DNA of 64,000 nucleotides from Branchinecta lynchi (GCA_023053575.1 JAKZAP010000001.1:13842849-13906848); one strand, 5' to 3'. Shown: positions 32,724-45,227, numbered from the stretch's first letter. The notes: a model not told the origin generated them from the sequence alone. Numbers and translations are program-made.

Positions 32724-32988
32724 TGAGCGTGTTCCACTATTCTACGAATAGTAACTATTAGTTACTATTTCCGTTCCAACTTCATCAAGAGTTACTACGC
32801 TGACCGTTCCAACCTTCTCGAAATAGTAACTATTTGCTTACCACGCTCGGGAGCGTAGTAAGCGTAGTAACCACGGATCTCTGTAACGTGATTGGTCGGA
32901 TTCGCCCGTGGCATGATATTCTGCTGGAAAATAGAAAATTCGTGACGTCATGCGTAGTAACTACGGTAAGTAGGATTGAACACGCTCA
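32724..32988 (+). mobile_element. MITE family A, copy A1
   Basis: Ends TGAGCGTGTTCCA and TTGAACACGCTCA. The interior is rich in AGTAACTA/TAGTTACT. A second copy lies inverted at 60912-61217. With GAGCG...CGCTC as element ends, ATT flanks both sides. Confidence 0.8.
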
Positions 32989-33321
32989 TTATGTTCCTGA
33001 ATGGGATTTCGCAAAGACATTAAAGAGAGCAACTCTGCTGCAGTTGACAACCTCAGTGGAACGAAAGTTTACAGGTGCAAAAAAATAGAGGATAGAGTTG
33101 GTTTTAAGAAGAAGCAGGCCAGGGTAGTTTAATCCCTCATCGATGTCCTAATCAGAGCTTTCAACTTAATTTACAGGTCCTTAGGCTGTTAGGTCCTTAA
33201 CTGCAAAGTGTATGTTTTGTTAAGCTTTATTTGTTGTTAAATGTTTTTATGTTCAGTGTTTGGTTAAATAAAATAAAAACAAACAAATAGTGGCAAAGTA
33301 GGTTCGTTTTTCTAGATTAAG

Positions 33322-33362
33322 CCTTGAAGAGGACCCTTGCCAAGAAGGGCCGAAATAGCGCT
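33322..33362 (+). mobile_element. Family-I end fragment
   Basis: GACCCTTGCCAAGAAGGGCC followed by GAAATAGCGCT repeats the inner edge of the family-I right arm at 32463. No partner arm is visible. Confidence 0.55.
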
Positions 33363-33659
33363 AAAAGGAATCTCAGCTGATTTGTCCTGACGTGTCAAAC
33401 ATGGTTGAGAAGCGCTGCGAAAGTGCAAGTCAAGAGCTAAAACTTGGCACTGTAGGCCAACATGTCGAAAATCAGCGTATTCATTCTAGAATTGCCATAC
33501 TTTACCTGAAAATTCAGTGCTGCCCTCTTCTTTCCCCTACACTATAGTCCTGGTCTCCACGCAGAATTCTCAGGTTCCGGTGTAGGCCATTTTTATTTTT
33601 AAACTGCAAAAAACTTCACCATTGACTGGAGATTTCTTTCACTGACTTATTAATTTCAG

Positions 33660-33869
33660 GTGAAGTCACGTCCAAGTTGGAGCTAAAACAGAAACAGATG
33701 GCTCTTGATGTGAGATTCATCCCACTCCATAAGGAGTCCCAGCCACTGTTAGCCCTTGGATGCGACGATTTCAAAATACATTTCTTCAAAATAGAATCCA
33801 CTTTTGTGCAGCTGTTTCAGCTTGCAGGACATGAAGACTGGATTCGGTGTTTGGATGTAACTTTTGATG
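33660..33869 (+). CDS. ELP2: ELP2 exon (first seen), Elongator subunit, WD40
   Basis: ELP2 is the two-propeller WD40 scaffold of the Elongator complex, which modifies wobble uridines of tRNAs. The 210-bp exon follows TTAATTTCAG and ends before GTAAGT. It starts in the middle of a codon (two bases) and encodes LALGCDDFKIHFF and LAGHEDWIRCLDV, which align with the human blades containing LACGNDDCRIHIF and LCGHEDWIRGVEW. It ends with one base of the next codon. Roughly the first 160-200 residues of the protein must come from upstream exons that I could not find between 31772 and 33659. Confidence 0.95.
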
Positions 33870-36301
33870 GTAAGTCCTGTTCGTCTTAAAGCACAAGTCC
33901 TACTAGAAATGATGTTTTCCCTGAGAAATGGATCAGAAGAAACTTTTCGAAAATACCATTATTTTCCACCTGAAATTAGTGATTCTCTTGTTAGCGCTTG
34001 TCGACTATATCCAGCCTTCTTGCTCTCCGACGAGAGGCTGGGTGCAAAACATTTGAAACTGAAAGTGCCTTGGTTAAAAAGTAAGAGAACTAAGCAAATA
34101 AAAGAAGTAATAAACAGAAGATTATAACCATTGTGTGTGAAAGAGTTGGCAGCGGACGTTCAAGATTCCGGCAAACTTTTCCTTCGGTGATTGGAAAACT
34201 TGGCAAGGCCGAAAAAACGCTTATAATTCCATATGGGAGCTAAATATGTTGTACAAGGTAGAATAAGCAAGAGGGGTCCTTTAAAGCTGTGACAGAAGTC
34301 AGAGCGTTCCAGACAAAATGTTAACGAAACATCGTTAAATAACTACGAGAAGCTGGTCAACATTAAACGCTAGCGAATAACGTCTACGGTTGTTTTCTGT
34401 GGAATGATGTTTGTTGTGGGAATCTAATTTGTGTCAACATAATTCTGCGACATTGGCGCAATTTCATCAGTAACATAAACGCGTCATCAGTAAAAATTGT
34501 GAATATTTTTGTTAAAGATTCTCAGACTTCTAACAGTGAACGTCCGAACAAGTTATATTTCAGTTATGTTAAGAAGACTTAAGAGTCTCCTTGACTTTCT
34601 TGTCAAAGCAATATTTTGGCATCGATCCGTGAACTAGACTTGGTCGTCTCCGGACGAGTATCGCAGAATAGTACGTGTGAGAAACAAAGTAAGTAAGTAA
34701 TTAAATAATAACCCGACATTTGAAAAAGCGGAGTAAATGAAATAAAACAAATAAAGCACATAAGCACACAGAAAGGAAACTTATTTTTCAATCTTCGGCC
34801 AGGAAGCAGTGGATAACGTCGTGCGCTGGTTGGGCCCTGTTGTCTATGATTTTTGATAGCGACGAGGAAACATCCAAAAGGGTCATTTTGAACTTCTCCG
34901 TCAATGTATGGTTGAGACATAATTTTGACAAATGGAGCAGGTGCTTTGCATAGTTAAACATGATCTCATCTTTTTAATCTCCTTCTTTCGCAGAACATGA
35001 GTGACACCAGAATGAAATAGAATAGAAGGAGCGCAGAAGAACAGCACAAGCAAGCCTAAGACCGATCATCAGCTTGTATTTTCTAATGTCGTTACAAAGC
35101 GCCGGGTGTCGAGGAGCTAGAGTGATTATCTGCACGTAATTTGGTCCCTCCCGTTTGATAGGCAGATGCAGTCTCTATACGCAGTGCATTCAAATACGGG
35201 CTCGAGAATTGATGAGTAAAGGGAAAGTGTCGTATGGAAGAGGGATGGCTAAGCGATATCTTTTTATAGTAGTTTTGGAACTGTTCGTTTAATAGCGCAA
35301 AATGAACGCGCGGTTCGTTTTACCTTAGAGGAAGAAGTACTTTAGAGTGACTCCATTAACGGTTAAAGAATTCCTGTGTTGTAGAAGACAATGGCCAAAT
35401 TTTGCATTATATTGTTGTACTAATATTTATTATTATTAATGTTAATGCATCGTCAGGGCTTGGGGGGACGGGGGGGGGGGGGGGGGGGTCACCTATCGGC
35501 CATGACTGAGAGAGCCCTTAAAGTTCAATGGGCACATCAAACTACCCCAATTTCACTCTGTAGCAACCTAGGAACAATGCTTACCCCCTAGATCAGCAGC
35601 TTTTTCAACAGTTTCCTCTCTGTGATATTTCAAAGCGTAATTTGTTGGGCCAGTACATGCTCAATTTACTAACTTGGACAAAGATAAAAGTGATGTTTCT
35701 TATAACACTAAGTACATCTCTATTTTATGCATAAATCAGCTTGTCTAATTCAGATTTGAATAGGCTATTTGTTTTTGAATGATTTTTGTAGCTATGTTAT
35801 TTTTTATAAACTTATTGCATATTCTGGTACATTTTATAAAGCAAGTTAATCAAGCTTCACAACACTATTCCACAAAGAAAAACTTTTAACAGGCACTTAA
35901 AACATGGAACTTCTGATGAAACACTAGAACAATCAGGTAAACTGCATCTGCGGCTTGACTTATTGGTGACATCTCAAATATATCCTTTTCTATCAAGCAT
36001 TGCTGGGAGTTTTTGAATTTCCTGCCACGATACCCCAGCTCCTAAGATTTGGATCGTCGAAATGCCAGAGAGGTAAAGACAAGGGATAACAAGAAAACGG
36101 CCGATTTTCGCAGCGCCCTTCTAAAGGAAGTCGGAAATGTTTATTTGTGAAGCATTTAATACAAAATAAAGCATTAGAAGTGTCTATTGTGCTTTAAAGT
36201 CATGTTGTATCAGCAGTGAAGGTCTGACATCTCGTCGAATGATCTCTGCTTATTTACTGCAGCTATCCTAGAGTTTCGCTTAGTCTATCTTTGATTTCCA
36301 G
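33870..36301 (+). other. ELP2: ELP2 intron, nothing further seen
   Basis: Starts GTAAGT and ends TTTCCAG. No gene or clear mobile element was recognised. A long G run lies at 35470-35489. Open frames here are short and without family features. Confidence 0.7.
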
Positions 36302-36517
36302 GGAGTGGGAGCACTATCATAGCCAGCTCATCTCAGGATACCTTGATTCGGGTATGGAAGATTTCGGAGAAATCGGAAATAAAAGTGGAATCGTCCAAAC
36401 TGCGAGTGACGGAAAATATCTTCGAAGTGAACCACAAGAAGTTTATTGCCTCGTCTGAATCTGTTCTTGCTGGCCATGACAACTGGGTCTATGGAGTTTG
36501 TTGGAGAAGAAGCTCCT
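36302..36517 (+). CDS. ELP2: ELP2 exon (second seen)
   Basis: The 216-bp exon lies between TTTCCAG and GTGAGT. Joined in phase with the previous exon it reads FDGSGSTIIASSSQDTLIRV, then WKI, matching human LASCSQDCLIRIWKL. It continues with an insert (SEKSEIKVESSKLRVTENIF), then FIASSESVLAGHDNWVYGVCW, matching human VTLETVLAGHENWVNAVHW. It ends with one base of the following codon. Confidence 0.95.
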
Positions 36518-37215
36518 GTGAGTACAGGTCGACTCTAGTTCATTGTGTGTGACATTCTTTTACTTTACACAAACAGCTTGGAATGATCTGCCCTTGTATA
36601 TTTTAGGCTCAGTGGGATATCCAGTAGTTGCAGACGTCGCAAAACGTGATGGTCTTTACCTGTTCCATCTTTTCACCTAGAATGAATACCAAAATCACTT
36701 TCTCCAAACGCTTCCATTCTTGCTCAATCAGCCCTGCGCATTTACTCTAAAGTGGCTAACAACCGACTAAATGAGGGTTTTCGCGAGCTGGAAAGCAAAG
36801 TCGGAATCACTATCCGATGGTTTCTGCGCTGCTTCGGAAAGTTGCCGGACTGTCCACCCTTGTTTAGCGCCTTGAAAGCCGAAGCAGCTGTCCCGGAAAG
36901 TGATGCCAGAAAGTTAGTTGAAAGCTCCACGGAAAGGAATTGTGGAAGTGTGGGAAAAACTGCAAGTTTAACTGACGAATGAAAAAGAAACACGGCAAGC
37001 ATCAGTTCAGGATGACTTTGTAGGAATATATGAGAATCGAAGGAATGTCCAGTGTACCATATTAATTATAATTTAAAGGTTAGAGTTCGATATTTTCCCG
37101 TTGATTTTAGCTTTCCATGGGTTTTGGCGATCAGTCCCGCTGGTAAGTCCCACAGTTTCTGCGATACGCATCGCTCACTATAACGTGATATCGGAATCTC
37201 GCGAAAACCTCCACC

Positions 37216-37365
37216 CAGGGGTGGCCCGAAGCACTCAGGCCAGGGGGGGTGAGACCCCTCATTTAAACGACTCCTGGATCGCAATATACGACTCGCACGT
37301 ACCGGCAAAAACGAACTGTTGCCACTTCGCGGCAAGGGCGCACGTTCCCCGCCAAAAATAATAGA
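37216..37365 (-). mobile_element. Family-D end fragment, copy D2
   Basis: CAGGGGTGGCCCGAAG followed by G-rich sequence equals the right end of D1 read on the minus strand (39598-39613). The other end is not clear. Confidence 0.4.
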
Positions 37366-38989
37366 GCCGGTGTAAAACTAGCTGCAGTGAATCAGCTGAA
37401 ATTATTCTTATAATCAAAATTTGTTGATACATACATTCATAGCCTCAGCTTTACATTTCAGCTTTCGCTAGAGAGGAAAGCTTTCAACGCCTGTATACCC
37501 TGGGCAAATAAAAGCAAGCATCTGCCTTCGTCTGGCAAGATTTAACTGCTTACCGTACTCTAGCCTTTAATGTGTTCCAAATTTAAAGATTCCAAGCCTA
37601 ATCGCTAACTAAATGACACACAGTTCTTCTAAATAGAGAATACTGTGCAATGGGCCACAGGCAAAATTTTGTGAAACGCCCATGAGCAGAGCGTCTTTTT
37701 GCAGTCCCATCGAAAAGGAAAGAATATAGCTATGAAATCACAATCTTTCAGTCGAAAAAAAGTGACAAACAATGGTGGCTATAGAAAACAAAGTAGGCAC
37801 AAAGTAGATTTGTTCCGAATTAATAGCAAAAAAAAGCAATTTAACGGTAAAACACATTTACTCAGAAACAAAATGAGGTTAATAGGTTTGCCAGTGCATT
37901 TAAATTTTTTGTTAAAGGATTTAGAGACGTAAAAAACTTTTGGTATTTAACCCGACAGGAGTTTACAGATTCGGAGTTGACTTTTTATATTTAAGAAGAC
38001 GACGGTTCGCTGGTGAGAGTTCGTGGAGGTTTTTTTTTTCGGGTGTAGTTTAACTGTACTTTTGTTTCATTATGAAAGTATAGTGTACCATTTTATTTGT
38101 ACATTCGACATACTGTGCTTTCATGACGAAAATGAAAGTACGTCAATCTACAGTGAATTACATCCGAAAAACTGCACTTCTAACTGGTTAGCAGAATCTG
38201 ATTCCTTCTGTGTAAAAACAAACCCCGATTCGTTGACGAAACAAACTTTCGTCTTTCGCCAGACAGGAACACTATATCTTTCCCCATTGCAGCCTATTCA
38301 AGCACATTTAAAATGTTTCTATCTGCCTCAGTCTTCATCTGCGACGTTACCACCAAATTAGGTCCGAGTCTCAATACACGACAGAAGATGCTATAGGCTA
38401 CACAGCAATTGAAGAACGAGAAGTTCGCTTTCAGGATAACTTAGAAATAAAAGAGATCATTTTCGAGTTGTATGATTGTCCTGATAATTTCATATGATAG
38501 GCTGTGGAATTTTACGAGGGCTTTTCAGATGGGCTTTAACACTAGCATAGATGCCAAAAATTTACCTCCCGACTAGAACGAGATATTCCAACGTCTGTAG
38601 GACTCCTACTGCCCTGGGAAACGAATTTCTGATGTATATTAAAATATTCCTTGTCCTTTTCAAGCGTTGTACCCACCTCACCCTCGCTTTGTAATCGACA
38701 TCTTTCTACTGTTCTGGGCAGGCTTGTTTCGCGGGTCTCTTGTCATTTGAATTTTGATGGCTTTTTCATTATGTTTAAAAATTCCATGCCTTCTTTTTGC
38801 ACTTGTAATTATAGTTTGACGAACAATCTACGCACTTAACCTTGTCTCTCGCTTTTGGTCTATAAGGACTTCACTTTAACAACTAACCTATTGTAATTTT
38901 TACCTTTGACAGGCAAAAATCTGAAAGACCTAAGCTAGGCATTACAAATCACATGGGAGTAGAACAGGTAGCTGAATTTCTGCCGCCAT

Positions 38990-39613
38990 CAGGGGCGTCA
39001 CGTCTGGGGTGGGGGACGCCCCCCTCCAATGTTGTTAGCCTGTCTGTAAAAAATAGCCGAGTCGGCGTGAAGCGCCGCGATTTTTCGTAAATACAGTGGA
39101 TTTTTTTCTTAGAAACACTCGATTTTTCTTAAAAACAGTCGGTTTTTCGTCAAATCGGTCGATTTTTTGTCAAATCAGTCGATTTTTCGTCAAATCAGTC
39201 GATTTTTCGTCAAATCAGTTGATTTTTCGTCAAATCAGTAGATTTTCATCAAAACAGTTTTCGTGCTAAGAACAGTCGGGAAAAATGACCAGCCAGTTGG
39301 TAAATGCCTTGCCACCATCCCCAAACATTTTGGCTAGTAACGCCTCTGGCCACCATGAATCATGTCTTCGACCTATCCGGGTTATGAAACCTGGTTTAAA
39401 CGATTCGGTTAGGGACGACTTTACGACTTTACTTGGCAGAGCCAAAATTAACAATTTTTTTCCAAACGAATCGGATTGTTTTTTATTAAAATGAATGTCC
39501 GGGACCTCGGCGAGGTCAAAATAAACGACTGACACGACTTAGCAAAAGGCAGGGGAGGGTGAATCAATCCCCTTACCCCCCCCCCCCCCCCCTGCCCCTT
39601 CGGGCCACCCCTG
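38990..39613 (-). mobile_element. Family-D non-autonomous element, copy D1
   Basis: Ends CAGGGGCGTCACG and GGCCACCCCTG are imperfect inverted repeats. The unit contains ACCAGCCAGTTGGTAAATGC and CTAGTAACGCCTCTGG, seen inverted in copy D3 at 56704-56889. Long C and G runs lie just inside the ends. Confidence 0.6.
39077..39262 (+). repeat. Minisatellite, 20-21-bp unit
   Basis: About nine copies of a unit like CGATTTTTCGTCAAATCAGT. The central four copies are almost identical and the edges have decayed. Confidence 0.85.
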
Positions 39614-40144
39614 CCTCCACCGGTTGTGATTTGGGGCTTATTCGAAGCCGCAATGAAACATAATTTGTGCGGAGTGGGCGGCCAACTTCTTACTGTGGTC
39701 TCTGTCTGTGCTTATTCAGTGCAATAAGATTATATTCATCGAGTTTTTGCTAACAGGCAGTGGTGTAATCTAATGATAAAACGTACAGAGCTTTACCATT
39801 GAATTTCAGTAGACCTAACCAGCGCTAGAGCATAGTGTAGGATCTTTTCTAGCCAGTCGTTATGTCGCCGTAGTATTGGGAATACAGTCAATCCTGGGTA
39901 GGTGATCTAGCCTCATTAGAATGTCCTCTCAGACTGTTCCAGTGTTTGTTCTGCAGACGGCACAATGTAGACAGACGGATATTAAATCCGCGCTGAGATA
40001 GAAGACACAAATTTGTTTCGTGCGATAGTTTTAGACCTATCATCTTACCAGGATTCTAATACGTGCTCTTAGCCCTTTAGCTAGCCATTCCGTAGATCAA
40101 TTAATCTGAAAGATACCTGAGTCGATTGTTCATTTTTGTATCAG

Positions 40145-40353
40145 GTGGAAAGCTTCAGCTACTATCTGCCTCCATGGATAAGACAATGATTATTTGGGAG
40201 GAAGATGAGAGTGGCGTTTGGATGGACTCGGTGAGAGTTGGAGAAGTGGGAGGAAACACCCTTGGATTCTATGGCTGCGCTTTTAGCGCTGACGGGAAGA
40301 CCATCCTGGCACACGGATTTCAGGGCGCATTTCATATGTGGAAGCTTAATGAG
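40145..40353 (+). CDS. ELP2: ELP2 exon (third seen)
   Basis: The 209-bp exon follows TTTGTATCAG and ends before GTAAGG. After completing a TGT codon it reads [17 protein letters not shown], matching human [15 protein letters not shown], then [40 protein letters not shown] and [10 protein letters not shown]. This is the best conserved stretch of the protein. It ends in phase 0. Confidence 0.97.
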
Positions 40354-41309
40354 GTAAGGCTAGTCATTACTTTCTAGCTCTGTTAACATCCGTCGGCCCC
40401 ACAATTATCCTGTATCGCTTTCATGTGTGTCTATGCCAATGTTGGGTTTTCATACTTGCATACTGACGGGAAAATCTCTGGCTATATTAAAATAAATCTC
40501 TTCATTTTTCACAGAAGAAAAAACGATAGAAGAGAAAGATTTTAACTTTCACCTGTCTTTTTTGTAACCTGTATTTTCTTTCTATTTTTTCCAGATTTAT
40601 TTTTGGCCGGATAAAAAAGATCGTGGCAGTAAGGACTAGTTTTTAGTCTTGTTTAAATTAGAATATTTTATCGCTATTTGGGTTTTATGGGGTCGTGTGG
40701 ATATGTTCATCCCTCGGGCACCTCTTTCCGATGGCCCTTACGTTCCTTGATCCGTCAAATATTAGGGTAAAAAAAGCCATACCTTAGATTAGCCAAGCCT
40801 TGTTCGGGAACTCCAATCTTTGGTAATGGACTATTTGTCTGAATTTGACGACGGAGTAAAGCAGCAGAACTCGCGCCAGTTAAACTGTGTCTGGCTCTTG
40901 AGGATAGAGAAGAGGTCATCGAAATAATGTGAGCTCATGCGCGATTCAGCTTTGGTTCATTTTGTAATCATGCGCGGTATCCGCAAAGATTTCTATAAAG
41001 TTGTGGTCGTTCTTCTGACTGGCACTCACTGCTCGGATTCCTGTTCCCAGGGCTGAGGCTGTTTCAGACTTTTCGTTACGGTTTTCTCTGGTCCGGAAAT
41101 TCTAAGCCAAGATTGAAGGTTTCCTTTAGCCCGCACCTATAACTGAGTTTAATATTCCTCAAAAATAACGATGTTTCCAAAGAAGAATGAGAGCATATGC
41201 AGAAAATCTTGTCCTTGTTCGCACTGTGATTTCGCTGGGAAATCAAAACTGGTAGGCTCACAAAACTCTGCTGTATGAGCCCATCTTCAAACGAATTTTC
41301 CGTTTCTAG
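40354..41309 (+). other. ELP2: ELP2 intron, nothing further seen
   Basis: 0.96-kb intron (GTAAGG to TTTCTAG). No repeat or gene was recognised. Confidence 0.75.
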
Positions 41310-41655
41310 CAAACGAACCAATGGCTACCAAGGCACTCTTTCGGTGGTCACTTTGGCGAGGTAACAGACTTAGATTGGGATCCAGAAGGATCTTACGTTT
41401 TAAGCTGCAGCAGCGACCAGACAACTCGTCTACACGGACCTTGGATAAGAAACGGCGAATCTCCCGTCGACGCCCCATGGTTCGAACTCGCTCGACCTCA
41501 GGTTCACGGCCATGACCTGTCATGTCTTACAGTGGCAGAAAGGTACAGATTTATCAGTGGTGCGGAAGAGAAAGTCGCCCGGGTGTTCCAGGCCCCTGAA
41601 GATTTCCTGCGAAACTTTGAAAGGCTCTGCAATATTAAGGAAGATCCCGAAAAGC
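41310..41655 (+). CDS. ELP2: ELP2 exon (fourth seen)
   Basis: The 346-bp exon follows CCGTTTCTAG and ends before GTGAGT. In phase 0 it encodes HFGEVTDLDWDPEGSYVLSC and SSDQTTRLHGPW, matching human [20 protein letters not shown] and GTDQTTRLFAPW. It continues with WFELARPQVHGHDLSCLTVA and RFISGAEEKVARVFQAPEDF. These are the last blade of the first propeller and the linker. It ends with one base of the next codon. Confidence 0.97.
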
Positions 41656-41774
41656 GTGAGTATTGGTTGTTTACGGTACTCTCTAGGAAGGATAAGGAGA
41701 GCCGGGGCCAATGCAGGGATCTTTTTCTGGGTGAAAAGCAAAGCCAGAATCTTCTTTCTTTGATTGTAGCGAAG

Positions 41775-41890
41775 TGAAAACTGGAGTTTCCAGCGCACAC
41801 TTTTCGTGTGCGCCCGAGCTCTGCTCTCAGCAGCGGTAAGTGATAATGATAGATTTTTTTGTAAATAAAGATAACCTTGAACCTTGAGTA
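41775..41890 (+). mobile_element. LINE 3'-end fragment
   Basis: GAGCTCTGCTCTCAGCAGC, then TTTGTAAATAAAGATAACC and TTGAACCTTGAG. It is the plus-strand counterpart of 14188-14290. Confidence 0.5.
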
Positions 41891-42119
41891 GCTTTCCCAC
41901 AAAGCGTTTCCAGGCGGTTAATGAAAAGCTCTTCGGAAACTTCTCCGAACTCTTCTCTCGAGAGCCATAAATGGGATTTATTATTGGGACAAAATACAAC
42001 TATACTTTAAACAAAGTTATCAGTCAATGAATTAACTATCGGATCAATCACACTCCGATCATCAGTTCAAGCAACCGTTTTCGAAAGGGGAGAAAGCGTG
42101 GCGTTTGCGCCTGTACTTA

Positions 42120-42960
42120 TGAATGAATGAATGAATTTATGACGCACTGCCCAAGGGCGTAAGTGCAGTAAGAAAAGATAAAGAAATATAAAATAATTGC
42201 AAAAAATTCAACAAATATTTTCCATAAAGGTTCACTAATTTAGAATCACGTTGATGGGATCATGGACAGGTAATTTTCCAATCGGAGAACACAAATTAGA
42301 GGAGAGGGCTTCAAGCGTCAACAACGGGTCGGAAATTAACAAACGGCGGATCAGGTAGCGGTTCCGTGTGCGCCGGGGTAGGTAGAGAAGAAATCTCAGA
42401 TATCTGAAGTATGTCGAGCGTATGTGTCGAAGGTCCTTTCTTCTGAGTATAGTATGTAATCCAGCAAGGAAGTTAACATACGGTGCGCAAAAGGCAGTAT
42501 ATAACTTTCCAAGCCCAGGTCTGCTATACCTCGAACGGTTCGGCACAATTTTGCAGTAGCCATATCTAATTCCTTTAGCGGCTGATTTAACTGCTTCCTC
42601 ACAAATCTTTCGCATCGTTTGCGCAGTTGTTATACCAAGCCATCGAATTTTTTCCTCGGTTATGAGAACATCGCCTCCAACATTCAGAAAGGGCTTCCGA
42701 AGAGTAGCAGGAGCGTTGAAACAAACGTACTGACATTTACTAGCGTTGACTGATGACCAATCTCGCCAAGCGTTTGGTTCAGGCTAGCAACGTTTGTTTC
42801 AAGGCCCTTCCTGGATCGGCTGATAAGGAGGACGTCGTCAGCATAGGCCAGGTAGCTAACATCGATGCCACGAAAGTTAAAAGTTGGCGTAAGCTTTCTT
42901 AGGCACTGAGCAATTGCACATTTAAAAATCTGGGGCGATAGGACCTTTTTTATATAACAA
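42120..42960 (-). pseudogene. LINE reverse transcriptase C-terminal part, frameshifted
   Basis: The minus strand reads LSPQIFKCAIAQCLRKL, then DVSYLAYADDVLLISRSRKG with the catalytic YADD box (about 42840). After a frameshift near 42745-42775 it continues as VNASKCQYVCFNAPA, IRWLGI and KGIRYGYCKIVPNRSRYSRP, then an Arg-rich end (YLRFLLYLPRRTRNRYLIRR). The 3' tail carries (GAAT)n at 42122-42136 on the plus strand. The 5' part is missing: from 42960 rightward no RT blocks are recognised. The clade was not assigned. Confidence 0.8.
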
Positions 42961-44140
42961 ATTCTAATGTGATTCCAACGGTTCATTCCCTGAAGCAGAA
43001 ATCGTTTGCTCCCGCGATCGAAAGTTTCCGTGCGTTTTAGTGATGGATCGAAATGGGAGTGGAAAGCGATTCCTGGGATAGGTTTCCTACGATTTTGGCG
43101 ATTCTCTTTGCTCGCTGGAAAGGGATTCAAAATCTCGCGAATACTTCGGTGTAACGGACTTTCTTCCATGGAATTTGTACGGGCTGATCTCTGGCACTCT
43201 GCTTATGGACAAATGCTCACCAGCACAGTCAGTTTACCCCCCCCCCCCCCCCAGTATGGCCTCATTTGTATGTTAGTTTTTACATCTCAGGACAGTCAGG
43301 TGTTTACCAATACTTTTGCTCATCAGTACTCTTGACAGCTATCCTGTGCACGAAGTGTTCATTAATTTAGTGCGTGCAGGAACTACTTAAGTTAGGAAAA
43401 ATTTTCTGCAGTACCTGTCACATAGTGCTCCTTATCGGTCAATCCATTTTTTTATTCTTGATTTGACCGAATTTGTCGTAGCGAGACATGAAGGCCTCTA
43501 TCTCAGCATACAATAGGACTGCCTGTTTCCCCAGTGCTTTCATCGTTTATCCCGTGAAGTTTTTATTTTCCGGTGTTGATTGTATATTTGTTTGGTTTTT
43601 AATCTTCAATCCAACGTCGCATCATGTTTTGTATTAAGCAAGTAGATAGTAACACTTCAAGCTGCAAGAATACAACGGTTGCGTTTCTGATCTCAGTCCT
43701 CAGTTCTCGCTTCTCAATTTTCTTACAAATTAGAAACGGAGAATCGAGAAGTGAATATCCGACCAACTTATCGATTCTGAAGAATTTCGAAGCTTTCCCC
43801 GTTTTCGTTTTTGAAGAAAAAAAAAATGCAGAAAAGGAGAATTGGCTTCATCTCACCAGTCAAAAAAATGCGAAATAGGAGAATTGTCGGGAAAAACGAG
43901 CGAGAAAGAATTGAGATAAAAAAAAAAACGCAATTTGTAAATCGTATTTTTTGTATTTCGTCAAGGTCTGTAAGTAGTTCGAAAATACTCTTCAGTTGTG
44001 TAGTTCAATGACGCCAAGTGCGCCGTCCCCTAAACAGCCAATGGAAATCGTCAGGTATCTTATCGATCCAGAGACGAGGTTTCTGCGGTCAAGCAACTAT
44101 GACAGTCTTATGGTGTTGCTTGTTGAAGTACCCGTCGCAC

Positions 44141-44735
44141 CTATAGATAGATAGATAGATAGATTTATTAATTGCTAAGCAGCCCGAGGGCCATGGCAAC
44201 AAAAAATCACAAAAAAGTATCACATACTAGAAGAAAACTAATAAAACAAAAGAACAGAAAAGAGAGAAGCTCCTCCTTAATCTTTCTCTTCTCTAATAAC
44301 CGTTTTCAACATTTCTTTGATATTTCCCTAATCCAAAAATCTACTTCTATGTTCCATCGCTGTCCTCAGGAATCGCAACCAATCTCTTAATCGTAGTAAA
44401 ACATTCATTCCTAACAACTCTAATTAACCATTCTTCATCAAACTCACTCACACCGTACTGTTCTTTCCTCCATTCACTCAGCTCCATGCACTCGCTAACC
44501 ACGTGAACCAAACTCTCATTCTCGCATCCGCACATCGGACAGAAGTAAGGACCGGATTTCTGCCTAAAATTACCAATGTAACGCCTTCTAGCACCAATTG
44601 GCAGGGTGTCCGCCAACATTTCAATAATAATTCTTAATTCCTCCCGCTTAAGACCCGCTTTAAGCATCATACTCTCACCCCGTGTCTCTATTACCGCGGC
44701 ATAAAGCCTCAGGGATTCCGATTGATCCTTTTGGA
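44141..44735 (-). pseudogene. LINE C-terminal fragment with zinc-finger-like motif
   Basis: The minus strand encodes WHVQKDQSESLRLYAAVIET, then RRRYIGNFRQKSGPYFCPMC with CENESLVHVVSEC, a CxxC...H...C end typical of LINE polyproteins. The 3' end is the tetranucleotide run (ATAG)n at 44145-44163. Upstream (44735-44850) the frame is broken by stops. Confidence 0.75.
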
Positions 44736-45077
44736 CGTGCCAAACCTGTATTTCTGGCTCTTAAGTATCTCCTGAACTAGCTTGCTAACTCCCTCCTCAT
44801 TTCCTAGTCCATCAACTACTACTGATCAACTCATTCTGATCGTCGTTCCATTTATTCTCTTTCCCGGGAATGTGGACTTCGTGTGTAATCTTGTTCACGC
44901 TAGCGGGCGTTAGACTGATTCTTGCATTCTCCGTGTTCGGTGCTTTTTAGTCAACAATGCCGATTATGCGTGTATCACTGGGCTGACAATGACTGAGAAG
45001 AAAGCTTTGCCTCTTCAGCTTTTTTAGTTTAAAAGTATGAATAAATAATAGCTCTAGATTATTTTCTGTTTTTCTAG

Positions 45078-45227
45078 TGAAAAACGCACCTAGAGGGGCA
45101 TCTGTGCCAGCCCTGGGTCTCTCCAACAAGCCTGTTTACGATGCTGAGCTGGCGCAAGAGAAAGTCAAACCCAAGTCACAATCAGACATGTATCAAGAGT
45201 CCTCCTTCTCTCCAGGGTGCTATGAGG
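45078..45227 (+). CDS. ELP2: ELP2 exon (fifth seen)
   Basis: The 150-bp exon follows TTTTTCTAG and ends before GTAGGT. With the previous exon it reads NAPRGASVPALGLSNKPVYD, matching human PEGATVPALGLSNKAVFQ, then a poorly conserved linker and FSPGCYE. It ends with one base of a codon that the next exon completes as Glu. Confidence 0.95.

Larger units (their letters stand above)
36518..40144 (+). other. ELP2: ELP2 intron with two family-D repeats and a minisatellite
   Basis: 3.6-kb intron, GTGAGT to TATCAG. It contains a possible family-D copy at 37216, copy D1 at 38990-39613 and a 20-21-bp minisatellite inside D1. A 112-codon frame at 38023-38361 has no family resemblance and is probably chance. 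Confidence 0.65.
41656..45077 (+). other. ELP2: ELP2 intron holding LINE fragments
   Basis: 3.4-kb intron (GTGAGT to TTTTTCTAG). It contains a LINE 3' tail (41775-41890), a LINE RT fragment on the minus strand (42120-42960) and a LINE C-terminus on the minus strand (44141-44735). 43000-44140 has a C14 run at 43238 and no recognisable gene. Confidence 0.7.

Noticed and set aside
32834..33088. 84-codon frame near the first ELP2 exon, considered as an upstream exon
   Set aside because: Most of it lies in MITE A1 and it does not resemble the ELP2 N-terminus.
36742..37002. Pair of overlapping 76-86-codon frames on opposite strands
   Set aside because: No similarity to a known family and no copy elsewhere in the window. 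The ELP2 phases show that no exon is missing here.
38023..38361. 112-codon frame in an ELP2 intron
   Set aside because: No family motif, no splice context, no repeat in other copies. Chance is sufficient.
39077..39262. CRISPR-like array
   Set aside because: The 20-21-bp units are contiguous with no unique spacers, and the genome is eukaryotic.
41321..42000. Several overlapping frames on both strands
   Set aside because: They are shadows of the ELP2 exon at 41310-41655 or run across its intron border.
42966..43169. Further N-terminal part of the LINE reverse transcriptase
   Set aside because: The open frame continues, but none of the RT blocks that should precede the YADD region can be recognised.
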